Positions 54,883-64,000 of a stretch of 64,000 nt of DNA are shown piece by piece. Position 1 is the first letter of the stretch. Every line of letters starts with the position of its first letter. The position numbers and the translations under genes were made by a program. The notes under the pieces are model-generated. The model made no database searches, was not told where the DNA came from, and saw only the letters and a list, made by a program, of their open reading frames with translations. This stretch comes from Plantago major. Lineage: Eukaryota; Streptophyta; Magnoliopsida; Lamiales; Plantaginaceae. The stretch is taken from the NCBI GenBank assembly GCA_026545765.1, contig CM048839.1:6373835-6437834 (forward strand), given 5' to 3'.

Positions 54883-56744
54883 TCAGCCACATAAGTGAAT
54901 ATGATTCTTCCAGCAGCTCTCACTTTTCTCATCATATTCATCAGCCATGCCTAGAGTCACCATGGAAGTATCGCGAGAGTCTAGAGGTCCTGTAGGGGAA
55001 CCAGACTGTGATGTGCTTGGCTTTGACGTTTCACCAGATGGCTCCGTCGATGGCCACAGATCAAGAGGTCCGGAATAAGTCCTTTTCCCACCAGATTTTC
55101 GAGAATGAAGGCGATATTTCTGAAATACAACAGCATAATAAGCACCAAGTTTTTGACTTAGATGAATGAACCAAGTATCAAGAGATGAAACTCACTTGCA
55201 AATGACTCTTTACTTCATCGTTCGTGAGACCGTCAACTTGCATTAGCTCTCTGATTTGTTTTGGAGTAGCAACTGCAGAGCAAGAACAATATAAATATTA
55301 GTAGAATCAAGAACCTTGATTTATGAATCAGTCTAATCCTACTCCTTTTAAGTTTAAACTATACAAATTTTCACCAAGTTCCCTATGTGAGACTCTTAAA
55401 CCCTCATCAAACAGCTCAAACAGCTCAGTAATGCAATGCTTAGCCTCAGAAGAATTGAGAAATGTGGCAAACAAGTACAGTAAGCTACACAAGACGACAC
55501 CATCTCAACCGGTGTTTCACCGGGTTATCACGGTCTAACTACTGTGATCATATGTATGCTACAACATCCGCAACAAAAAGTTTCACCAGGCTCATAGATA
55601 ATAAAATAACACAACCAAGTTAATACAATCTTATACCTTGAGCACCTCCAAGCTGCTGCAAAGCATTGACAAATCGGCGATGCAGCTCAGGCGACCAGCA
55701 CCGTCTTTGCTTCCTTCCAGAATGTGACTGAACATTATTCCCAGAAGAGGAACCGGAACCCGTACTACACGATGATTTCGAGTTAGAACCATTGTTAAGA
55801 ACCTCCTCCCTCAAAATCTTCTTGATCTCAGGTGTTACAAGGGTAAGCCCTGGCACTTTAGGCAATTCAATCTCTTCCTTAGCCACCATACCAGAAAGTC
55901 CTTTAAAAGGCATAAATGCAGTTCTTCCAGCTGCCTTTTCACCACGACGTGGACTCATACTGCCCAACATTGCCCATTTAATATCCTCTTCAAGCTTCTA
56001 CTCATAACACAAAAGCAAAACAGCAAGAATTTCATAAGGACTCATTTACCAAACAAACACACACACACACACACAGACATTAAGTAAGAAACAACAACAA
56101 CATTTGGGAATTGAATCATTGATAAATTACCTTTTTATCGATAGTTTCTAATTTCAACCCAACTCTATTGCAATTGCCATTGCTATTGCTCCTGATAGGA
56201 GTGTTTGGGCATTGATTTTGATTGTTATCAGAGTTCCATAGCTGCACAGAACTCATCCAATCTCTCTTATCCGTATTGGTCACAACTTTATCTTCTTCAT
56301 TCATTTCCACCATTTCATCATCTCTACAGCTGCTACTCTTCATCGGAATAAACTCCTCCAAAACCGGAGCAGCCGATCTCTCACACAAACCTACCTTCGT
56401 CTTAAACATCATCACAACTGCAACACCAAAAACCAAAAATCAAACAAAATCCAATTTCGACACATTTCATCTCGTAGTAAAAAACACCGAACCCAACCCT
56501 CACAAAAAAAGTACCGACTGTATTAGTCGATACAATAAAAAGCAAAAACAAGGAACAAACCTTGTTCCATAATCTCATTGGTAATAGGCAGATCGCGTCT
56601 AAAGGCGACGATCTTCTTCATCTCCTCCTCCAAACCTTGAACATAAGTTTTCCTCTGGTCCGGGTCGATCCTGGAGAAGAATCGGTCGCCGATTTCAGAT
56701 GAGAATCCGGAGGACAAGGTGAGTTCAGACCCAAGCGATCCCAT
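54883..56744 (-). CDS. HRS1/HHO (NIGT1) type GARP transcription factor
   Basis: Five exons on the minus strand: 56744-56561, 56417-56131, 55997-55637, 55272-55196 and 55119-54883, all GT-AG (381 aa). The N-terminus has a helical, probably coiled-coil block ([19 protein letters not shown], about residues 31-49) that is typical of HHO proteins. The GARP/G2-like Myb domain covers about residues 254-309: [20 protein letters not shown], then [20 protein letters not shown] and SHLQKYRLH. A Ser-rich tail follows. Members of this family are nuclear repressors in nitrate and phosphate signalling (HRS1, HHO1-3) or in flowering and other responses (EFM, HHO5/6). Which member this is cannot be told. Start: the ATG before [10 protein letters not shown], as in the family. 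Confidence 0.9.
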
Positions 56745-57342
56745 TTTCAAGCCAGATCGTCGATTGAAGGAAGATTACTGGTAAATTTATAGGTGGAAAT
56801 CTGGTTCTTATCGGATATAGGAGGAGCTGGAATATATATATATATTATGTTATGTAAAAGAAGGGGAAGAAGATGGGAGAAGATTCTGTTTACACGACGC
56901 CGAGTCTTGACAGAATGTGAGGCCGATTTTTAGGGCCGTGTACAAGGAGATGGAGTGTATTTATAGAAATTTCGGGAATCATACAATTTCTAGTAGTCGC
57001 ATATATTTAGCTTTTCCATTTACTTCTTTTTATCCAAAAATACCACCCCTTTAATGTTTATCTTCAAAGTTTTACTTTGTACAAATCCGAAAACATTTTA
57101 CGCTATCTTATCTTCAACTGAAAACTCATTCAGTTCAGTTCTGCTTAGTTATATTTTATACTACAGTTCAGTTCAGTTCAGAAAATTTCAGTTGAAGAGA
57201 ACAAAGCCTTACTCCAGAACAAATGCACTGTTTTGACTTTTTTAGATTTACAAACTTTAATTTTGACTACAAATTAATATTAGACTGTATTAGTAATTGT
57301 TCAGTAGAATTATATCATGAAAATTTTGGAAGTAAACTTTTA
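56745..57342. other. Promoter side of the GARP gene
   Basis: Contains a TATATATA stretch at about 56831-56842 that could serve as TATA box for the minus-strand gene. Nothing else recognised. Confidence 0.45.
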
Positions 57343-57583
57343 CTCCCTCCGTCCCAGTTTCATTTACTCGTATTCCGTTTTAGTCCGTCCCAAATTCAAT
57401 TACCCATTTCTTTAATGAAAAATCTCTCTTCTACTTTATTCACTATCTCTCATACTTTATTCACTATTTCTACTACTTTATTCAATCTGTTTCCTACTTT
57501 ATTATCATCTCTCTTACTTTATTCATTTTTTTCTTAAAACTTGTGTCCGGCCGCGCAGGTAATTGAAATCGGGACGGAGGGAG
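57343..57583. mobile_element. Stowaway-like MITE, well preserved
   Basis: 241 bp with ends CTCCCTCCGTCCC and GGGACGGAGGGAG (13-bp perfect inverted repeats), TA duplications on both sides (57341-57342, 57584-57585) and an interior of CTACTTTATTCACT-type repeats. Typical Tc1/mariner-derived Stowaway. Confidence 0.9.
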
Positions 57584-58439
57584 TATTATATAATTGAATT
57601 GGACATTTTATATATAATAGTTTAATATTAATTCGTAGTTAAAGATAAAGTTTGTTGTCCGTAAAAAGTTAAAACTGAACGTTTGTTCAGGTTTTCTACT
57701 GTCAGTCAAGTTGTTGCACTGACTATTGTCAGTCGAGTTGTTGACACATGACACGTGTCCATTGCTCTCCATCGCCCTCAACCAGTGCTCTCCACCGTCC
57801 TCGACCATTGCTCTCCATCGCTCTCAACCGCTACTTATTTCTATATTTAAAAATTTCAACTTCTCCACCAAACTTTCATTTTTACATACAATTATAATTT
57901 ATAATTATATACATTCAAATTATAATTACAAATAAATATCATAACACATATCCCTAATTTGTAAAAACATTCAAAAATTGATGAACCCTAATTTAAATTT
58001 CATCAAATCCAATTCATACGAATCTACAACAAAGAACCCGAGCCTGCTTTTTCTTTGTTCCTGCATCATTCCACCTTCCAATTATGAAATCCAATTAATA
58101 CAACAATATTGGATTTCATAGATAAATGGGCTATTAGGAGTGGTCTTGGGGCCAGCCGTGGGTAACGGCCGGCCGTGGGGCCTCTAACGGGAGCCCCACG
58201 ATCGAGCCAAACCCACGATCGATCTTGGGATCAGTCCGTCGTTGGTTGGGGCCAGCCCAACAAATTGAAATCGCCCCTTCTTTTTTTTAAAATTAATTTA
58301 TAAACTAATATTAAATAAAAATTACACCAACGGTCATATTTTTTCGAGATCTATAAATACAACCCATTCTCATCCCATTTCACCACACCTCAATTTTCTC
58401 TCATCTTCCACTTCTTAAACTCAAAACGCTAAAATGTCT
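57584..58439. other. Region before the ORF1-like relic
   Basis: Near 58137 the sequence GGGCTATTAGGAGTGGTC looks like one end of a PIF/Harbinger element, and a TATA-like TATAAATA lies at about 58352-58359. No gene seen. Confidence 0.4.
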
Positions 58440-59743
58440 ACTCCCAATCAAACTCCACTCCAAGCTCCACTCCACCAAGTCCATGTGAGCATCCGACATA
58501 CATATTCTTGTTAAATAATGGAATGTCGGATAAAATACCGGTATTTTTGAATGAATTCTACAATGTCACTCCCAACCCCCCAACTTTTCCGGATCATTCT
58601 ACGATACGACCGGATGCTACAATCCATATGCCCAGACTCTTCATGTTATCCACCTGGTTTCTCACAGCCACTCCCGGAGTCTGTTCCGGAGACTCAACCT
58701 TCACCACCGGCAACGAAAGGAAAGGGAAAGAAACCTCGCAAGGCTAGTGCAAAGAATGCAACCTCAACCGATGCGACAAAGGAAGAAAAAGAAAGTGGCT
58801 CAAGGCTTGCGTACACTGACGATGAGGATCGTGCTCTCATCAAGATCTTCATGTCGTTGCGCGAGGATGCATCGAAAGCCACCAACCGCACGTACACTTC
58901 GATGTTTGTGGAACTGAAGCAAATCTGGGATCAAAACCTTCGAGAAGGCCATCATCTTACCGGTCTCACACCTCGATCTGCAACATCACTACGTGGTAGA
59001 TGGACTCGGATGAAGGAAGATGTTAACCACTTTGTCTCCGCTTATGATGATGCGGAAAGAAGTATTGGAGATAAAAGTGGTTACAATGAGGATGATGTTG
59101 TCACTTTGGCAAAAAAGCTACACAAACAGGGGCAGGGGGCAGTAAGTTTCAAAATTTTCATTGTTGGGAAGCAATGAGGCACTATCCGCAGTGGCAATCT
59201 CACATGAATTTCACCAATGCAACCGGGGCGAAATCTTACAGGACGCAACCTCGGGCATATTGTGAATCAGCTGATGATGCTATCAATGTTGAAGTTAGTG
59301 GTGGGAGCGGTACCAAGCGGGGTTTCGAATACAGTGATGATGGAAGTGAAGCTGCATCGAAGCGACCTATGGGTCGTGATAAGGCAAAGTCCCTTCAAAA
59401 GCAGGGGGTTTCGAGTGGAAGCTCGATCATGGACGGTATGAATGAATCCTTCCAATGAATGAATACAATTGAGGAGAGGAGGCTTGAGCTGAAAATGAAG
59501 AAGATAGAAGAAAGGAAGCAAGCTGAGGTGAGGAGGCTTGAGTTTGAGGAGAGGAAGCTTGAAATGATGCGATTCAAGGTGGAGAAGAAGTCTGAGGATA
59601 CGAGGATGCTTGCTCAGAGTCAACATCAAGCTGCTATGTTGGGCAAGTACACAATGATCATCGAGCTACAACGCAAATTCGATAACTTGTCACCAATGGA
59701 GCATGCTATCCTACAGAAGCTGAAGTCCGAGTTAGAAATGTGA
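58440..59743 (+). pseudogene. PIF/Harbinger ORF1-like (Myb/SANT-like) gene, broken
   Basis: ATG 58440 (MSTPNQTPLQ) stops after a few codons; shifted frames then carry PPATKGKGKKPRKAS, the trihelix/Myb-like core DDEDRALIKIFMSL ... NRTYTSMFVELKQIW ... SLRGRWTRMKEDV, then after a shift near 59140 HCWEAMRHYPQW, a TGA at 59457-59459, and the coiled C-terminal LELKMKKIEERKQAEVRRLE segment. This layout matches the Myb-like ORF1 proteins of PIF/Harbinger elements, often labelled GST-T3-like or NAM-associated in plants. No transposase ORF lies alongside. Non-functional. Confidence 0.65.
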
Positions 59744-62045
59744 TTCCTTCTATGTTTGTTGTTGTGTGCTTTCATTTCATTTCAAGTAGGATTTCAATAT
59801 TGTATGTTGTTGTGTGTTTTCATTTACAATCATGTATTAGGACTGTAATGTTGTGTGTTGTATCCGTATGATTTCAATATATGAATTCGTATGTTGTTGT
59901 GTGTTTTCATTTTACTTGTGTTTGATGTTGTGTGTTTTCCTTTCATGCCGGTTTAATGCTGTTGTTGTTGTTGCTGTTGCTGCTGTTGTTGTTGTAACCG
60001 CCTGATTCCACCTCAATAAATTATAAAACGAGTTTTAAGAATGCAATTTGATTAATTTCAACTTCTAAACACTCTTATGAGACTGAAGTTAGTCAGGGCG
60101 AAAGGTAGCAGATTATCGATCTCCACCGTTAAATTTTTAATCTAATTGATCAAAATATGTGACTGAAGTTAGTCATGGCAACACCTCGACTGACGATGGA
60201 AAGCCCATGTTTGTTTGAGGGAAGGAGGATGGAGTAATTTTTTATCAATTGTAGAAAAATGCCTGGAGATAGTCTTTAAGATTGGGATGGAATTGTCCAT
60301 AGAATATTTTTCTTGTCCAGGAAGTTTTAGTCAAGCCCATTTATTACCACTAGTCTTTCATTGTTTAAAATTATATATTTGGTGGGGAAAAAAGTGCATG
60401 GTTTGAGACTTCGTTTGAAATTAAGATCGGAGTTGTGTCAACAACATATACTAAGCATTGGAATTATCAGTAGTGATGTTTTAAATTAAAAAACATAAAC
60501 TAGTTTAATTAACAAAATCACATTTTTATAATTATAATATTTTTCGACCCTATTTTTTTAAAATGGCATATCGGGAGACTTACTCAATAACAAACTATAT
60601 ACTTGTCATACACTGGTTTAGTTGAGTGTTTGACATTCTTGAGAAGTATTTCCTGGGTTAGATCAATTATCTCGTAAATATAACATCTATTATTATTGTA
60701 ACGCCTCAAGAACTGAGAGAGATTAGGGAGTTAAAAATGATTATCAAGGTGCACTTTTCTTTTTGAAAATTCACCTACTATAAAGTTAAGTGTGTTATAC
60801 GAGGACAAAATAAGCGAAGATATATGAAAGTGCACTGTGTTGTACTGTGTTACATCAACAATGAACTTAACAGTCTAGTTTTTACTGTGCATGGCATTAT
60901 TGTAATATTGCCTTATTCACTAATCTTTAACCTAGTTCGACAGTTGTAGTTTCCTGTGTCAACATGTCGTAGATTTGGAAGATTTTGAAGATACAAAGGA
61001 GTCCTACTTAGCTAGGAGTATTTAAGGAAAAAGATCAAAAATTGGATTCATCAGAGACAATATCTCAAACTGGACCCTTGAAGATTTTGATAAGCTTGGA
61101 AAGAAAATCTGGAAGATCTGCTCTTGATCGAAGACATTTGCTATATATACAAGATCAAGGACGGATTCAAAATAACGAGACTAGAGTGATCATTTATACT
61201 TTATTCAACAAGCGTCAAAGTTACTTTGAGTTTGCTAAGCTGTGCAGTTGTAGTTTGATAGAGAGTGTTTCTCAGTCATCTAGGTTAGACTAAATCTACA
61301 GCTACAGAATAGGTAGCACTATTCTACCTAGTTTAGCTTTGCCATTAAAGGATTCAATCTGTGGAAACTTGAATATTGTTTTGATAGATTCACTTATCAA
61401 TATAGTAAATATTTGCCTTTGGCTCGGCTGGTATATTATACCAGCTAAGAAAAACAACTCTGTGTTCTTTAGTTTATTTCCGTTGTGTTTTGTTTTTATA
61501 TCTGAGTCACTGTTACATCAATAGTTATATTAACATTGGTATATATTGTTGTGTAGTTACAGTTTAGTACAAGTTCAGGTCCTTACGTTATTTCAATATA
61601 TGTGTTGATATCTGAGAAAAGACGTCGTAAGAGCGAACTACAAGTAACTGCACCGTACAAATATTCGTGCCTCGAATGATTGGTGTTCAACCCGTTAGAC
61701 TAAAATATAATTTAAAAAATTTACAAGGTAGTAAAGGGTAACTTTAATTTGGGGCTCAACCAAATATCATTATTTAAATATAAGTATAGATTATGCATGA
61801 TATCTTTAAATTTAATAGGTTTCTCATACAAATTGCACCGGTATCATTTCCAATTAATCACCAATATACTCGTATTAATAACAAGTTACCAACTCCACTA
61901 CTACCAATACTCTGAACCCACATAATGGTCCACCTGGTTAAGAATTAAAATTGAGTAAGAGTATAATTTTGGCCATATGTTTGAATCTTGAAATTAAAAT
62001 GTGATTAACTTATTGAGTGTTAGTATGTCGTACTTCTTACGATTT
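59744..62045. other. Gene-poor region with a possible LTR remnant
   Basis: Around 60700-61560 the sequence has LTR-like texture (T-rich, TATATATA near 61143) but no end pair could be defined. No gene supported. Confidence 0.35.
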
Positions 62046-62595
62046 ACTCCATCTGATGCAATAAAAGCTTCATAACATTTCTTATTTAAAGTACGACTAT
62101 AAATTTTCTAAATCAAATTAGAAAACTTTTTATCCCACTCATTAATTCTTTATTATTTCTCTTTCTACTTTATCATTACTTTCTTCATTATGACTCTGTT
62201 TAGCACAGGCTTATCAATTAGCTTATCAGCTCGATGAGCTTATTTTTGTAATAAGTCTGTTACGTGAATGTCTAGCTGATAAGCTAGCTGTCCAGGAAGC
62301 TTATTAGAAAAATAAGCTAGCTGATTTGTTTTTACATACCATATTTAACAAATCAGCTAATTGATTTACTAAACACTTTTACAAAAATCAACTAGCTTAT
62401 CACCTACAAGCTACTCAATCAGCTACCAGTTACCTTATCAGCTAGTTTTGCTAAACATAGTCTATCTCTCATACTTTATCAATCAATTACTACTATATCA
62501 ACATAATACCCCACACAAATCAATATATTATTATTTTTCCTTAATTGAAGAGAAATTAAACCCCTAGGAAGTTATTATTGGACCGGAGGGAGTAC
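62046..62595. mobile_element. Stowaway-like MITE holding a second MITE
   Basis: Outer ends TACTCCATCTGATGC and GACCGGAGGGAGTA are degenerate Stowaway ends. The interior is split by the element at 62194-62460; TTTATC-type repeats flank the insertion on both sides. Confidence 0.55.
62194..62460. mobile_element. MITE of the AGCTAGCT family, nested
   Basis: Ends CTCTGTTTAGCA and TGCTAAACATAG (inverted), with subterminal TTATCAGCT/AGCTGATAAG repeats. Same family of ends as 17380-18165 but about 267 bp long. Confidence 0.65.
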
Positions 62596-62966
62596 TTGAC
62601 TTGGATATTTGCATATTTCAATATGAGCCCGTGAAACACTCCCACGATAACTGATAGAATATCAACTACAAATTCTCAATGCTTCTTATTAAATACTAGC
62701 ACATGCGACACACGCTACGCAGGTGAAGCGTTTTCTAGTTTTCTATATCTTGCTTGTCTTTAGGAATATCATATCCACGTTTATTGTTTATATATATTTA
62801 GCATTTATGACATCTCAAAGTTCTGGCAATGAAGCTTTAGTCCCTTAGGGAGTTCTTCTGTATCGAAGATGGGATTAGTGTTGGATTAGATTACATGAAG
62901 GATTTGAGGATATTAAAATAAGGCTATGTTATTTTCAACTGAAATTTACTGAACTGAATTGTAGTA
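62596..62966. other. Spacer
   Basis: Nothing recognised. Confidence 0.35.
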
Positions 62967-63210
62967 CTCCCTCCATTTCAGATAAAGTGTTACATTTTGA
63001 CTTTGACCGGTCAACTGTCTTCGAGTTTGACCACAGATTACTCATAAACGATAATAGTAAATAATTTAATAAAATCGTATAATAAAAATTTAATTACTAA
63101 ATTTTCATTATATAATTTTAATAATTTATTTATTAATATCGTTTAAGAGTAAATTAGTCAAACGATCAACGCAAAATAATAAAATGTAACACTTTTTCCG
63201 AAATGGAAGA
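62967..63210. mobile_element. Stowaway-like MITE (same family as 11510)
   Basis: Left end CTCCCTCCATTTCAG after TA; right end GAAATGGAAGA before TA, imperfect. The interior GACCGGTCAACTGTCTTCG and the AATTTATTTATTAATATCG segment match 11510-11879, which carries the extra tandem copy. Confidence 0.75.
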
Positions 63211-63225
63211 TAAAATATAACTCAG

Positions 63226-63274
63226 AATCGAATCGAATCGAATCGAATGGAATCGAATCGAATCGAATCGAATG
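63226..63274. repeat. (GAATC)n microsatellite
   Basis: About nine units of the pentamer GAATC, with one GAATG unit in the middle and one at the end, starting 15 bp after the Stowaway-like MITE. Confidence 0.92.
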
Positions 63275-64000
63275 AGTTTTGAATATAAGCAGCCTAACTA
63301 TTATGACATTTGATACACTTATAAATCTTATGCAAAAACTATTTATTTTAGAAACATTGTGACAAATTTGCACCCATAATTGGTAAATTTATCACTAATT
63401 ACTAACTTTTCACCAATTATATTTGGTGATATGTTTAATCCTTTCTGCATGCACTTGACCCTGTAATAAATAACCTTTACTAAACACCATATTAAGAGGG
63501 ATAAGCTATGTTAATATTCCATAATTTGTTCTAATATAACTTAGAGAACTGCTCCTGTCAGTATTAATCAAAATTTAATTTGTAGTATATCTTTGTAGAT
63601 TGGGTATCCAACCAAACTACATCAGCTGGAAGACTGTAAAATGACATTTTACAGGATATTTCAACTTCTTCAGACACACTCTATACTCCCTCCCTCTGTG
63701 CAGATTAAAATGAAAGGAGATGGGTGGTTTATTTTGGTAAAAGACAAAACACAAAATGGGTGGTCTAGATCTAGTGGGAGGTTTGATGATCTATTAAAAT
63801 GGACGTGTTAGATGGTGTAGGTGAATTACACGTGCCTAGATGCTGAGAGTGGATGTTTTCGGATTTTCATCCTGAACTGCACTAAAAGTTTCAAATTGGA
63901 GAAACAATCGGGAATCTTCACGCGCCTTAAGTTTGGTTATATTATTAAAAAAATATTTACTTTTAATAAAAACATTATAATTCTATACATAAAGTAGTTG
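63275..64000. other. Right end of the window
   Basis: AT-rich, no gene or element recognised. Confidence 0.45.

Noticed and set aside
1-64000. CRISPR arrays, operons, bacterial promoters or riboswitches
   Set aside because: The window is plant nuclear DNA; the only regular repeats are minisatellites, microsatellites and transposon ends.

Overview
This is a 64 kb stretch of nuclear DNA from a flowering plant, almost certainly a eudicot. The reasons are AT-rich intergenic DNA, intron-bearing plant genes (RBP45-type RNA-binding protein, mitochondrial NAD-isocitrate dehydrogenase regulatory subunit, DUF1645 protein, ALP1-like protein, SCNM1-like protein, HRS1/HHO-type GARP factor), plant Pol III promoters (USE plus TATA), and typical plant transposons (Helitron, CACTA, Stowaway-like and PIF/Harbinger MITEs, Copia LTRs). 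The exact species cannot be told from the sequence alone.

Layout. 0-16 kb is gene territory: RBP45-like (3.0-6.4 kb, +), IDH regulatory subunit (8.3-10.9 kb, +, with a 42-bp minisatellite in intron 1), a U6 snRNA-like gene with a good Pol III promoter but a diverged 3' half (12.2 kb), a decayed PPR gene (12.5-14.0 kb) and an intact DUF1645 gene (14.6-15.6 kb). 16-20 kb holds MITEs and an F-box-like gene or relic. 20.5-27.3 kb is a decayed autonomous Helitron (HUH Rep plus PIF1-like helicase), interrupted by an LTR-like insertion and microsatellites.

27.5-47.7 kb is the most unusual part: two nested inverted duplications with slightly different centres. The outer pair (about 27.5-30.6 and 44.6-47.7 kb) carries PPR relics and a Pol III ncRNA locus. 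The inner pair (31.3-33.5 and 39.5-41.7 kb, almost free of indels) carries CACTA ends, Helitron 3' ends and a copy of the 5' flank of an intact PIF/Harbinger-derived ALP1-like gene at 42.6-43.9 kb. Between the inner arms lie Copia LTR pieces and a second, 5'-truncated Helitron.

44.6-46 kb contains two candidate Pol III RNA genes with a USE, a TATA box exactly 24 bp away, a U6-like 5' hairpin, a 3' hairpin (GGACC/GGTCC) and a T-run terminator. Their bodies match no RNA I recognise. They are the best candidate here for something undescribed.

48-57 kb is gene territory again: SCNM1-like (minor spliceosome) with a repeat-laden intron, a tRNA-Ile(AAT) with duplicated T-arm fragments beside it, a solo-LTR-like element, a 1.6 kb PIF/Harbinger non-autonomous element with TTA target duplication, and an HRS1/HHO-type GARP transcription factor. 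57-64 kb holds a Stowaway-like MITE, a broken PIF/Harbinger ORF1-like (Myb/SANT-like) gene, nested MITEs and a GAATC microsatellite, with no further intact gene that I can see. Gene exon boundaries were placed by hand from GT/AG sites and reading-frame continuity.
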